From: an uncultured Oscillospiraceae bacterium
GTDB lineage: Bacteria > Bacillota > Clostridia > Oscillospirales > Oscillospiraceae
Reading direction: 5' to 3'
DNA: 32,714 nucleotides
Assembly (NCBI GenBank): GCA_900768135.1
Contig: CAAGBT010000040.1
Span: 1-32,714 of the forward strand
The translations under genes were made by a program, and so were the position numbers. Shown one piece after another: positions 22,162 to 30,625 of this stretch. The stretch's first letter is position 1, and the number at the start of each line of letters is the position of its first letter. The notes below the pieces were generated by a model that worked only from the letters and a program-made list of their open reading frames with translations, was not told the DNA's origin and made no database searches.

Positions 22162-23087
22162 GGCAGCCGCTCCACTTCATACCGGCGCGCGCCGCCGTCC
22201 GCCCGGATAATGACGCAGCGGCGAAAAACGCCCGTGCGCAGCAACTCCTGCCAGAGCGGCTTGCGCGTCAGCTCCTCCCGGTCAAGCGCGTGAATGCTTG
22301 CCAGCAGTCCAACGCCGCAGTTCGCTGCAAGGCAGACCGCGCGGATATCCTCGCTCGCCGTGATCTCATCCACTGCGATCACCTGCGGATTCATGCCGCG
22401 CAGCAGCATCGGGATGCCGACCGCCTTTGGGCAGAGCGAAAGCACATCGGTATGGCTGCCAAGCTCCATCTGCATTCTTCCCTTGCAGCACACCGCCAGC
22501 TCGCAGCGTTCATCGATCACGGCAACGCGCAGCGCGCGATGCTCACTGTCGCCCAGCGAAAGGACGCGGATCAGGTCGCGCAGCAGCGTCGTTTTGCCGC
22601 CGCCGGGCGGCGAGAGAATGAGCGTGCTTTCAAAGCGGCCCTCGCCATCGAACAGCAGGGGCGCAACGCTGCTGCCAAGCCCGACTTGCTCACATACAAT
22701 GCGCAGCGCCATGGACGAGATCTCCTTCAGGTTGCCGATTTCGCCGTCCCGCACCACAGCGCTGCCGCACACGCCCAGGCGGAAGCCGCCGCGCAGCGGC
22801 AGAAAGCCCTGGCGCAGCGTTTCGATGCAGGCGTAGCGCGAATATTCCGTTACTGCGCCGAGCATCTGCTCCAGATCCTCCGCCGTAATGAGCGCGGCCC
22901 GGTCGGCGGGCGCGGCGTTCAGTTCCCCCTCCGGCGTGAGAACCGTAAGCGGGCGCATCACGCGCAGCCTGAATTCCTCCGTGCGTTCCTTTTGCTTGTC
23001 CGGCAGCGCCAGTGCAAGGCGCCGGAGGCGGTGCGGCAGGAATTCGCACGCCTGCTCATAGCGATAGATCCGGCCAAGACGTTCCAT
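22149..23087 (-). CDS. spoIIIAA: stage III sporulation protein AA (secretion-type ATPase)
   Basis: A 312-residue AAA+/GspE-like ATPase, the energising subunit of the SpoIIIA channel. The Walker A motif PGGGKTT is at residues 161-167 and the Walker B-type VAVIDERCE with D192-E193. EVTASEDIRAVC-type and GVGLLASIHA segments follow. I take the ATG at 23087, not the upstream TTG at 23123, because the sigma-E-like -10 element overlaps 23122-23129 and the message would start after it; AAGGGAAG lies about ten bases upstream of the ATG. This is the first gene of the operon AA-AH. Confidence 0.93.
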   Translation of the reverse strand: MERLGRIYRYEQACEFLPHRLRRLALALPDKQKERTEEFRLRVMRPLTVLTPEGELNAAPADRAALITAEDLEQMLGAVTEYSRYACIETLRQGFLPLRGGFRLGVCGSAVVRDGEIGNLKEISSMALRIVCEQVGLGSSVAPLLFDGEGRFESTLILSPPGGGKTTLLRDLIRVLSLGDSEHRALRVAVIDERCELAVCCKGRMQMELGSHTDVLSLCPKAVGIPMLLRGMNPQVIAVDEITASEDIRAVCLAANCGVGLLASIHALDREELTRKPLWQELLRTGVFRRCVIIRADGGARRYEVERLPCGG

Positions 23088-23121
23088 CGATCCAGCACTT
23101 CCCTTCTTCTGTGGATAGTCC

Positions 23122-23150
23122 AATCTATGAACGTCCGGCGGCGCTTATGC
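23122..23150 (-). promoter_or_regulatory. sigma-E-like promoter of the spoIIIA operon
   Basis: On the minus strand GCATAAG (23144-23150; five of seven to the -35 KMATATT), a 14-base spacer and CATAGATT (23122-23129; seven of eight to CATACAHT). In B. subtilis spoIIIA is sigma-E-controlled in the mother cell. The match, spacing and position about 35 bases before spoIIIAA support it. Confidence 0.6.
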
Positions 23151-23176
23151 ACGGTTTGTCCCGCCGGAGCGGAAAG

Positions 23177-23203
23177 AAAAAACGGGGAGGGCCCCCGTTT
23201 TTT
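23177..23203 (-). terminator. intrinsic terminator after the Cys-rich protein
   Basis: Perfect 11-pair stem AAAAAACGGGG/CCCCGTTTTTT with a five-base loop, starting directly after the stop codon of the gene at 23205. It separates that gene from the spoIIIA promoter. Confidence 0.88.
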
Positions 23204-23204
23204 C

Positions 23205-24047
23205 TCAGCCGCCGCAGCAGCCGCAACCGCCCGTTCCATTCGGGACCGTATTGGGCGGGAAGAAATCGTCAAGCGGGAATTCCACCGCGTCAAACACCTT
23301 ACAGGGATCTTCACTGCAGCAGTCGCCGCCGGCAAGCGTGCATTCGTTCGACGGAATGCAGTAGTCGTACACGGGAATGAGCAGCTGCGTGTCGCGTTCC
23401 AGGCGAACCGTAGAAAACTGCCCAAGCGAAACGCATACCCGGCGGACGGCAGACTCGTCAAACAGGATCGGCTCGTCAAACGCCTCGAGAATGCCGGTGG
23501 GAACGCCCGTGAGCGTGCCGCGGTCGCAGCCGCAGCGGCAGTTGCAGTTGTCGGCAAAGTGGGCGCACAGCAGGATAGGATCTGTGACCGCGACCACTGC
23601 GGTGGGCAGATTCGCCGTAAGGTCGAGCGGGACATCGACCATGTTCTCCAGCGGCTCGGAGGAGTAGATCTTTGCGCCGCTCTCGCTGCCGAACAGCACC
23701 ACGCGCTTGTCGAACGTGGCAAGCCCCTCGATCTCGGTGTAGCGCGTGCCGCCGCTCATCGCCTGCAGGATGATCCGGTAGAAAAAGCGCATATCGACCG
23801 TATAATACCCGCGGTTGAAATTTACCGGCTCCACATCAACAAAGGTGTAAAGCAGCTCCGCGCTGCCGCCGCGGATGTTCTGCGCGGCGCTGAGTACGCT
23901 CTGCGCCGTTGCCGTGGGGTAAAAGCGAAGATCCTCGATGCAGTCCTTGTCTCTGCACGAGGAGTATATCTTTTTCGTATGGATACAGACCGCTTCACGC
24001 ACGCCGTTCGCGCTGCTCACCGGGCCTGCAACAACCTTCTCAGCCAT
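23205..24047 (-). CDS. Cys-rich conserved hypothetical protein, possible spore surface protein
   Basis: A 280-residue protein with 17 Cys, clustered at about residues 21-36, 165-178, 240-256 and at the very end (GGCGCCGG). The first Cys region reads CIHTKKIYSSCRDKDC, a pattern I recall from many clostridial hypothetical proteins. There is no signal peptide or membrane helix; the middle is beta-rich. The start has an AGGAGGT ribosome binding site 10 bases upstream. A sigma-K/sigma-E-like element lies upstream and a terminator follows immediately. The high Cys content and spore-gene neighbourhood suggest a coat or exosporium role, but this is inference. Another metal-binding or structural role is possible. 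Confidence 0.85.
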   Translation of the reverse strand: MAEKVVAGPVSSANGVREAVCIHTKKIYSSCRDKDCIEDLRFYPTATAQSVLSAAQNIRGGSAELLYTFVDVEPVNFNRGYYTVDMRFFYRIILQAMSGGTRYTEIEGLATFDKRVVLFGSESGAKIYSSEPLENMVDVPLDLTANLPTAVVAVTDPILLCAHFADNCNCRCGCDRGTLTGVPTGILEAFDEPILFDESAVRRVCVSLGQFSTVRLERDTQLLIPVYDYCIPSNECTLAGGDCCSEDPCKVFDAVEFPLDDFFPPNTVPNGTGGCGCCGG

Positions 24048-24245
24048 ATCGCAAGAATACCTCCTATTTAAGTACTGGGAAAGAGCGGCGCATTGCCGTT
24101 TCTTTCACCCCAGTCTATGCCTGCGGGCAGAATGGGTGCGGCTTTTTGAAAAAAGGCTATACAAATCCTGACCGCCGTGATAAACTGTGAGCAGTTCAAG
24201 TACGCATCCGGCGGACAGCGCCGCCGGTATCCGGGGAGGTACGCT
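24048..24245. other. divergent intergenic region
   Basis: 198 bases between the divergent Cys-rich and DUF4364 genes. It holds both ribosome binding sites and a candidate late sporulation promoter on the minus strand. I see no convincing vegetative promoter for the plus-strand gene: TTGAAA and TATACA boxes occur but at wrong distances. Confidence 0.4.
24112..24137 (-). promoter_or_regulatory. possible sigma-K (or sigma-E) promoter of the Cys-rich gene
   Basis: On the minus strand an AC dinucleotide (24136-24137), 16 bases, then CATAGACTG (24111-24119), five of six fixed positions of the sigma-K -10 CATAnnnTA. The CATAGACT part also matches seven of eight of the sigma-E -10, but there is no sigma-E -35. 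Confidence 0.3.
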
Positions 24246-24788
24246 ATGGGGCGCGTCGGTTTTATTCAGGACAAGCTGGAAATTAAATTTCTCATTCTAT
24301 ATGTTGCCTCGCGGCTGATCGAGCCGGTGCCGTTTGAGGCGATGCAGGAGCTGACGATGTGCGACGAGGGGATCGATTTCTTTGATTTTTCCGAATGCCT
24401 TGGCAGCCTGGTCGAGTCGCAGCATCTGTCGCTTTCAGACGACGGGCTTTACGCCATCACGGAAAAGGGCCTGCACAACGGCGCGATCTGCGAATCGAGC
24501 CTGCCCTACTCCGTGCGCCTGCGCGCCGACAAAAACATTACCATCTTCAACCAGAAGCTCAAGCGCCGTGCGCAGATCAAGTCAGACATCTCCCCCCGCC
24601 GCAACGGAACCTACACCGTTACGCTTGCCTTCAACGACGATGACGACCAGCCGCTGCTCAAGATGGAGCTGATGGTCCCCAAGGAGGTTATGGCCAAGGA
24701 TCTTGCCGGGCGCTTCCAGAAAAGTCCCGAGCAGCTCTACACCGGCATTCTGAACGCACTTTTCTCCGAGCCGGACGGGGAAGCTTGA
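24246..24788 (+). CDS. DUF4364 family protein (winged-helix-like regulator)
   Basis: A 180-residue protein of the clostridial DUF4364 family and the only plus-strand gene here. The N-terminal half (about 8-75; FIQDKLEIKFLILYVASRLIEPVPFEAMQELTM) reads like a winged-helix domain. The C-terminal half (about 85-170; LKRRAQIKSDISPRRNGTYTVTLAFND) is a beta-rich domain. Family members are thought to be transcription-related; function unproven. I start it at the ATG at 24246: GGGGAGG lies six bases upstream, while an open frame 69 bases further upstream lacks one. It converges on the GNAT gene with a shared terminator between. Confidence 0.85.
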   Translation: MGRVGFIQDKLEIKFLILYVASRLIEPVPFEAMQELTMCDEGIDFFDFSECLGSLVESQHLSLSDDGLYAITEKGLHNGAICESSLPYSVRLRADKNITIFNQKLKRRAQIKSDISPRRNGTYTVTLAFNDDDDQPLLKMELMVPKEVMAKDLAGRFQKSPEQLYTGILNALFSEPDGEA

Positions 24789-24793
24789 AAAAG

Positions 24794-24828
24794 AAAAAGA
24801 GAGACAGGCAAAGCCTGTCTCTCTTTTT
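24794..24828. terminator. bidirectional terminator between DUF4364 and GNAT genes
   Basis: Perfect 16-pair stem (arms 24794-24809 and 24813-24828, three-base loop) with A/T runs of five at both ends, so it serves both convergent genes. The left arm begins five bases after the DUF4364 stop. Confidence 0.92.
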
Positions 24829-24835
24829 GTCAGTC

Positions 24836-25234
24836 TTACCGCATGAACCCGCAGCAGCCCATGTCCGAAAGCTCATGCAGCCCCAGCGAGCGGTAGAACG
24901 CAAGCGTCTTCTCCGTATTATCCGTCAGCAGCTGGAGCTGCCGGACGTCCGCAAATCGCTCCATCACTGCGCGCAGCAGCGCCGTGCCGATGCCGCGGCG
25001 CTGATACTGCGGAAAAATGAGCAGATCCTGCACGAGTACTACGGTCTCGCCGTCGCCCACGGTGCGGGCAAGGCCGGCAAGCGTTTTTTCTTCATAGGCG
25101 GCCAGCGTCAGCAGGGACTTTTCAAAACCGCGCCGCAGCACGTCGGGCGCATCCGTGTAGGCTGTCCAGCCAACGGACGCGTACAGCGGCAAAATTTCTT
25201 CCGCGCGATAGGTCTGATATTCGATGATCTCCAT
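24836..25234 (-). CDS. GNAT family N-acetyltransferase
   Basis: A 132-residue acetyltransferase using acetyl-CoA. The pyrophosphate-binding loop is QYQRRGIGTALL (motif A), preceded by the VVLVQDLLIFP strand; LTDNTEKTLAFYRSLGL is the usual C-terminal motif. The substrate is not evident. The start is the ATG at 25234, not the one at 25246, because GGAGG lies five bases upstream of it (ATGGAGGAATTTATG), inside the first four codons of the longer frame. It lies 72 bases after dnaE. Confidence 0.9.
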   Translation of the reverse strand: MEIIEYQTYRAEEILPLYASVGWTAYTDAPDVLRRGFEKSLLTLAAYEEKTLAGLARTVGDGETVVLVQDLLIFPQYQRRGIGTALLRAVMERFADVRQLQLLTDNTEKTLAFYRSLGLHELSDMGCCGFMR

Positions 25235-25242
25235 AAATTCCT

Positions 25243-25271
25243 CCATGATCGAAAGTTTGTTCAGATCATGG
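25243..25271. repeat. inverted repeat just upstream of the GNAT ribosome binding site
   Basis: Arms CCATGATC (25243-25250) and GATCATGG (25264-25271) are perfect 8-base complements with a 13-base loop. On the message the 3' arm ends in the GG that starts the GGAGG of the GNAT gene. Confidence 0.55.
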
Positions 25272-25306
25272 TCAAACGCAATCTCATCACCGCAGCCACC
25301 TTCCTG

Positions 25307-28300
25307 TCATTTCACCACAACGTTTTCCTTGCCGAAGCGTTCCTCCAGGTCGCGTACGAGCGAGGGGTGAAGGTCGCACGTCGTGCCTACGAGTTTGCCG
25401 GTATCGGCAAGACGGATGCGCACGTTATTGCCCGATCCCTCGAACATATAAAGGACCTTTCTGAGGATCTCCATCTCCGAGCCGTCCGCCGATGGGAGCC
25501 TGAGATAGAGCGTTCCTGCGCTCTTCTGCGGAATGCGGAAGCCTGAAAAGGAAACCGTGTCCCCATTCAGCGGACGGGCAATGTCGCACATGAGCTGCGG
25601 CGCTTTTTCATCGCGCACGGAAAGCGTGCCGGAGACGTAAACGACCTGTCCCTCCTGCAAATAGCTGCCATACTGTTCCAGCACGCGCGCAAAGCAGAGC
25701 ATTTCTATGACTCCCGTTCCATCCTCAAGCGTCACATACGCCATGAGCGTGTTCTTCTTCGTCATCTTCGTCTTACTGGCGGTGACCACGCCCGCGAGCG
25801 AAATTTTCTGTCCATCGGAGAATGTCGTCGGCCCCGCCTCCTGCGCGAAATCCTCCATCACGCGGCCGATGGCCGCCGCGCCGGACGAACGAACGAGCGA
25901 GCGGTAGGCGTCCATCGGATGGCCGGAGAGGTACAGCCCTGTCGTTGCCTTTTCCATCGCCATCAACTCCTGCGGCGTGAACTCCGGAACGTCCGGCAGG
26001 ATGAGCGCAGACTGCCGTGCGGTCTCTGCGCTCATCCCGAAAAAGTCGATCTGCCCCTCGATGTTGGCGCGGTTGCCCGCAGCGATGCTGTCCATCATCT
26101 TTTCGTACACGGCAATGAGCTGCGCTCTCTTCGCACCCATCGAATCAAACGCGCCTGCGCGGATCAGGTTCTCGACCGCGCGTTTGTTGATCTCCGCGCC
26201 GTCCATGCGGCGGCAGAAATCCTGAAAATCGGTGAACGGGCCGTTCAGCTCCCGCTCCTGCATCATGCGCTGGATCAGCCCGCGGCCGATATTCTTGATG
26301 GCGACAAGGCCGAAGCGGATGCCCTCCGGCTCAACCGTGAAGCGGTCGGCAGAGTGGTTCACGTCCGGCGGCAGCAGCTTGATGCCGCACTCGCGGCACT
26401 CGTTGAAGTACTCGCCCACCTTGTCGGACGAATCCAGCACGCTGGAAAGCAGCGCCGCCATGTACTCTTTCGGATAGTGGCACTTGAAGTACGCCGTCTG
26501 ATACGCAACGACCGCATAAGCCGCGGCGTGCGCCTTGTTGAAGGCATAGTTTGCAAAGGCGTAGATCTCTTCATAGATCTCCTGCGCAGCCTTTTCATCG
26601 ATACCGTTCGCTACGCAGCCGGAGATATTGCGCTCCGGGTCGCCGTGCAGAAACGCTTCGCGCTCCCGCTCGATGTCCTTGACCTTTTTCTTGCTCATCG
26701 CACGGCGCAGCATATCCGCCTGCCCGAGCGAGTAGCCCGCAAGCTGCTGGAAGATCTGGATGACCTGCTCCTGATACACAATGCAGCCGTAGGTGATCGA
26801 CAAAATCGGCTCGAGCTGCGGGATGAGGTACGTCACCTTTTTCGGATCGTGCTTGCAGGCGATGAATTTCGGGATGGATTCCATCGGTCCCGGACGGTAG
26901 AGCGCGATGAGCGCTGTGATGTCTTCGATGTTCTGCGGCTTCAGGCTGACGCACACGCCCGTCATGCCGCTCGATTCGAGCTGAAAGACGCCCGACGTCC
27001 GCCCTGCGGCCAGCATTTCATAGGTCGCGGCGTCGTCCTCCGGAATATTATGCAGTGTAAAGTCTTTATCCTTTTCACGGATCATCCTGACTGCGTCGTC
27101 CAGGATTGTGAGGTTCCGCAGACCCAGAAAGTCCATTTTGAGCAGGCCCAACTCCTCGAGCGTTGTCATCACATACTGGCAGACGATGGTATCGTCGTTG
27201 CGTGCGAGCGGCACATAGTCCACAACCGGCCGCTTTGTGATGACCACGCCGGCAGCGTGCGTGGAGGCATGGCGCGGCATCCCCTCAAGCGTGCGCGCCG
27301 TGTCAATAAGGCGCTTCACCTGCTCGTCGCTCTCGTACTTTTCGCGCAGCTCGCGCGAGATACGCAGCGCATCATCGAGTGTGACGTGCGGCCCCGCAGG
27401 GACAAGCTTGGCGATCACGTCGCAGTCGGCATAGCTCATGTTGAGCGCGCGGCCCACATCGCGGATGACGCCGCGCGCGGCCATCGTGCCGAAGGTGACG
27501 ATCTGGGCCACATGATCGTCGCCGTATTTGCGCCGGACATAGTCCACGACCTCGCCGCGGCGCGTATCGCCGAAGTCCATATCAATATCGGGCATCGACA
27601 CGCGCTCGGGGTTCAGAAAGCGCTCGAAAAACAGGCCGTATTTCATCGGCTCAATGTCCGTGATGGACAGGCAGTACGAAACGATACTGCCCGCCGCGCT
27701 GCCGCGGCCGGGGCCGACCGGGATGCCGGCGCTCTTGGCGTAGCGCACAAAATCTGAAACAATGAGAAAATAATCGACAAAGCCCATGCGCTCGATCATG
27801 TCCTCTTCATAAGCGAGCTGCCTGCGCTGCGCATCCGTTCCCTCGCCGTAGCGCTGAGTAAAACCATCGGCACAGAGCTTTTTGAAGTAGGTGAGCGAGG
27901 TGTAGCCCTCCGGCACCTTGAATTCCGGCAGGTGATACTTGCCGAACGTGAACTCCAGATTGCAGCGCTCGGCGATCCTGCCGGTGTTTTCAACGGCCTC
28001 CGGGTAATCCGGGAACAGCGCGGCCATCTCCTTGGTCGAGCGAAGATAAAAGCGCTGCGGCTCGTAGCGCATCCGGTTCTCATCATCCACGGTCCTGCCC
28101 GTCTGGATGCAGAGCAGCACATCGTGCGCGTAGGCATCTTCTTTACGAAGATAGTGCGCGTCGTTCGTCACAACAAGCGGCAGCCCCGTTTCCTCATGCA
28201 GGCGCAGGATCCCCTGGTTAACGATCGCCTGCTCGCGGATGCCGTGATCCTGCAATTCAAGATAAAAATGCTCAGGGCCAAAGATATCAGATAGTGTTAA

Positions 28301-28774
28301 GGCATATTCCTTGGCGCCGTTGTAGTCGCCGTTGCGTAATCTTCTTGGAATTTCACCGGCCAGACACGCCGAGAGTGCAATCAGGCCCTTCGAATGCTCG
28401 CGCAAAAGGCCCAGGTCAATGCGCGGCTTGATATAAAAGCCCTCCACATGCGCCATGGAAACAAGGTAGGAAAGGTTGCGGTAGCCCTCTTCATTCTCGC
28501 ACAGCAGCACGAGATGCCGGGCCTCGCTGTCAAATTCATGCTGCTTGTCAAAGCGCGTGCGCGGGGCGACATAGACCTCGCAGCCGATGATGGGCTTGAT
28601 GCCCTCGGCCTTGCAGGCGCGGTAAAAGTCGATCGCGCCGTACATCACACCGTGGTCGGTGATGGCGCAGGCGGTCTGCCCCATCGACTTGACGAGCTTG
28701 GGGAGGTCTCGAATGCGGCAGGCGCCGTCGAGCAGGCTGAATTCGGTATGGACATGGAGATGGGCAAACGGCAT
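25307..28774 (-). CDS. dnaE: DNA polymerase III alpha subunit
   Basis: A 1155-residue replicative polymerase alpha subunit of the DnaE type (PolC would carry an internal exonuclease domain, absent here). The N-terminal PHP domain (about 1-210) has HLHVHTEFSLLDG and AITDHGVMYGA. The palm contains GPGRGSAAGSIVSYCL and the catalytic PDIDMDF near residues 393-399. A helix-hairpin-helix segment and a C-terminal OB fold (about 990-1075, with ISLAGVVTASKTKMTKKNTLMAYVTLED-type sequence) follow. The length is usual for DnaE1 of clostridia. It starts 21 bases after the whiA stop and is followed by a GNAT gene in place of the pfkA found in many relatives. Confidence 0.97.
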   Translation of the reverse strand: MPFAHLHVHTEFSLLDGACRIRDLPKLVKSMGQTACAITDHGVMYGAIDFYRACKAEGIKPIIGCEVYVAPRTRFDKQHEFDSEARHLVLLCENEEGYRNLSYLVSMAHVEGFYIKPRIDLGLLREHSKGLIALSACLAGEIPRRLRNGDYNGAKEYALTLSDIFGPEHFYLELQDHGIREQAIVNQGILRLHEETGLPLVVTNDAHYLRKEDAYAHDVLLCIQTGRTVDDENRMRYEPQRFYLRSTKEMAALFPDYPEAVENTGRIAERCNLEFTFGKYHLPEFKVPEGYTSLTYFKKLCADGFTQRYGEGTDAQRRQLAYEEDMIERMGFVDYFLIVSDFVRYAKSAGIPVGPGRGSAAGSIVSYCLSITDIEPMKYGLFFERFLNPERVSMPDIDMDFGDTRRGEVVDYVRRKYGDDHVAQIVTFGTMAARGVIRDVGRALNMSYADCDVIAKLVPAGPHVTLDDALRISRELREKYESDEQVKRLIDTARTLEGMPRHASTHAAGVVITKRPVVDYVPLARNDDTIVCQYVMTTLEELGLLKMDFLGLRNLTILDDAVRMIREKDKDFTLHNIPEDDAATYEMLAAGRTSGVFQLESSGMTGVCVSLKPQNIEDITALIALYRPGPMESIPKFIACKHDPKKVTYLIPQLEPILSITYGCIVYQEQVIQIFQQLAGYSLGQADMLRRAMSKKKVKDIEREREAFLHGDPERNISGCVANGIDEKAAQEIYEEIYAFANYAFNKAHAAAYAVVAYQTAYFKCHYPKEYMAALLSSVLDSSDKVGEYFNECRECGIKLLPPDVNHSADRFTVEPEGIRFGLVAIKNIGRGLIQRMMQERELNGPFTDFQDFCRRMDGAEINKRAVENLIRAGAFDSMGAKRAQLIAVYEKMMDSIAAGNRANIEGQIDFFGMSAETARQSALILPDVPEFTPQELMAMEKATTGLYLSGHPMDAYRSLVRSSGAAAIGRVMEDFAQEAGPTTFSDGQKISLAGVVTASKTKMTKKNTLMAYVTLEDGTGVIEMLCFARVLEQYGSYLQEGQVVYVSGTLSVRDEKAPQLMCDIARPLNGDTVSFSGFRIPQKSAGTLYLRLPSADGSEMEILRKVLYMFEGSGNNVRIRLADTGKLVGTTCDLHPSLVRDLEERFGKENVVVK

Positions 28775-28795
28775 GGCGCATTCCTCTCTTTCTGC

Positions 28796-29707
28796 TTATG
28801 CGGAGCCGGTTTCTTTTCCGGCAAGCTTTATAAGCTTGCGGATCCGGTGATTGAGGCATGATTTCGTCAGCGGCGGGTCGAATGTTGCGGCCAACTCGGA
28901 AAGCGTCAGCTCCGGCTGCAGCAGCCGTGCAACGGCGACCTCCTGCAGCTTGACCGGCAGGTCGTTAATCATGCCGGACTCGGTAAGCCGTGTAAAGGCT
29001 TCCACCTGTTCACGCGATGCGATCACAGCTTTATCCAGGTTCGCCGCATCGCAGTTCACGCGGCGGTTGACCGTGTTGCGCATCTCTTTTTCGATCTTCG
29101 CCGCCATGATCTCCAGCGCGCGCCCCGGCGCGCCGATGAGCGTGAGCAGATCCTCGATATGCTCACTGCTCTTGAAATAGGTGATAAGACTTCCCTGCCG
29201 CATGACGTTTTTCGGCTCAAAGCCCATGTCGCGCAGCAGCGCCTCTACCTCGCGTCCCGCCTGAATATGCGAGGTGGCAAGCTCCAGATGGTACCGCTTA
29301 TGCGGATCCGTTACGCTGCCGCCGGAAAGAAACGCTCCGCGCAGAAAGGCCGCGCGGCAGCACTCTTCCTCCAGCAGCGCAAAGTTGAGGTGCAGCGCGA
29401 AATGTGCGCTGCAGTCATAGCCGAGCGTGCGCCAGATCGCCGCGAGCTTGTCCGCCTGTGTGATGCGGAAGGTGCGCTTTCCGCGTTCCCCGCCTGCGGG
29501 CAGCTCGTCGAACCGGACGGAGAATGCTTTTTGAAAAAGTTTTGGCAGCCGAAGCGCAAACTCATCGTTCTCCGTGACGATGCGCACCTCCCCGGCGGAG
29601 AAAGCGCCGGCATAAAGCAGCACGCCGCACCCTTCCGCCACGGCGCAGCAGCTGCGGCTGAGCGGCGCTTTGCACAGCTCGGCCTTCACATCATAAGCAA
29701 ACGACAC
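28796..29707 (-). CDS. whiA: DNA-binding protein WhiA
   Basis: A 303-residue protein with an N-terminal LAGLIDADG-like domain (RAAFLRGAFLSGGSVTDPHKRYHLEL region at about 115-140) and a C-terminal helix-turn-helix (about 215-290; ARLLQPELTLSELAATFDPPLTKSCLNHRIRKL). WhiA controls sporulation septation in actinomycetes and affects cell division and chromosome segregation in B. subtilis. The rapZ-whiA pair is the standard Gram-positive order. Confidence 0.96.
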   Translation of the reverse strand: MSFAYDVKAELCKAPLSRSCCAVAEGCGVLLYAGAFSAGEVRIVTENDEFALRLPKLFQKAFSVRFDELPAGGERGKRTFRITQADKLAAIWRTLGYDCSAHFALHLNFALLEEECCRAAFLRGAFLSGGSVTDPHKRYHLELATSHIQAGREVEALLRDMGFEPKNVMRQGSLITYFKSSEHIEDLLTLIGAPGRALEIMAAKIEKEMRNTVNRRVNCDAANLDKAVIASREQVEAFTRLTESGMINDLPVKLQEVAVARLLQPELTLSELAATFDPPLTKSCLNHRIRKLIKLAGKETGSA

Positions 29708-29734
29708 AGCGGCAGCCTCCCTTCGCCCGGAATA

Positions 29735-30598
29735 TCAGCCGCGTGTGATATCCCTGTCATTTTCAAACGCCGGATAGCCCAGCGCGCTCAGATACGCCGT
29801 GATGCAGCGTGCAACAGACACGCTGCGGTGATGTCCACCCGTGCAGCCGATGGCGATGACGAGCACGCTCTTCCCCTCCTCGGCATAAAGAGGAAGCAGA
29901 AACGAAAGCATTCCCTTGAGCTTTTCTACAAAAATGTTTGTCTGCGGAAAGGAGAATACATAATCGTAGACCTCGCTGTCCATGCCGGTCTTCTGCTTCA
30001 GCTCCGGCACATAAAACGGATTGGGCAGAAAGCGCACGTCAAACACAAGATCCGCCTCGAGCGGAACGCCGTATTTGAACCCGAAGGAGACCACGCTGAC
30101 GCTCAGCTTTCCGCGCATATTCCGGTCGCCGAAGATCCCGTACAGCTCGTTGCGCAGCCTGGCTGCGGGCATCCGCGTGGTGTCGATGACAAAATCTGCG
30201 TGTTCGCGCAGCGGGCGCAGCAGCTCCGCCTCGCGGCGCATCGCCTGCTCAATGGTCGAACCGTCCGTCATCAGCGGGTGGCGGCGGCGCGTTTCCTTAT
30301 AACGCTTGATGATCGTTTCCAGATCCGCCGTAACGAAAAGCAGCCGGCAGATATCGCCGCCCTGGCGCAGACGCTCCATCGCATCGAGCAGGCCGTCAAA
30401 GCCGCTGCCGCCCGAGCGAATGTCGCTCACGAGCGCAACGCGGTCGTAACGGCCGTCGCTCTGCGCGCAAAAGTCAGCAAATTTCAGAATGATATCGGCC
30501 GGGACATTATCCACCGTGTAGTATCCCATGTCCTCAAGATACGTTGCCGCGCTCGATTTTCCCGCGCCGGACAGTCCGGATATGATCAGGATCTCCAT
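29735..30598 (-). CDS. rapZ: RapZ-like nucleotide-binding protein (RNase adapter family)
   Basis: A 287-residue P-loop protein (YvcJ in B. subtilis). The P-loop GLSGAGKSS is at residues 8-16 and a Walker B-like VALVSDIRSG follows. The C-terminal domain ends with IGCTGGHHRSV. In E. coli RapZ directs RNase E to the sRNA GlmZ; the Firmicutes homologue binds nucleotides, and its role in competence is indirect, so the RNase-adapter name should be treated as homology only. It sits between murB (27 bases) and whiA (27 bases). Confidence 0.95.
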   Translation of the reverse strand: MEILIISGLSGAGKSSAATYLEDMGYYTVDNVPADIILKFADFCAQSDGRYDRVALVSDIRSGGSGFDGLLDAMERLRQGGDICRLLFVTADLETIIKRYKETRRRHPLMTDGSTIEQAMRREAELLRPLREHADFVIDTTRMPAARLRNELYGIFGDRNMRGKLSVSVVSFGFKYGVPLEADLVFDVRFLPNPFYVPELKQKTGMDSEVYDYVFSFPQTNIFVEKLKGMLSFLLPLYAEEGKSVLVIAIGCTGGHHRSVSVARCITAYLSALGYPAFENDRDITRG

Positions 30599-30625
30599 GT
30601 TTTCTCTCTCCCTTGCCCGCTGTTG

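Noticed and set aside
22092..24071. 659-codon plus-strand open frame opposite spoIIIAA and the Cys-rich gene
   Set aside because: Antisense shadow in GC-rich sequence; runs across the terminator and the sigma-E promoter.
25919..27757. 612-codon plus-strand open frame inside dnaE
   Set aside because: Wholly antisense to the polymerase and without any recognisable protein feature.
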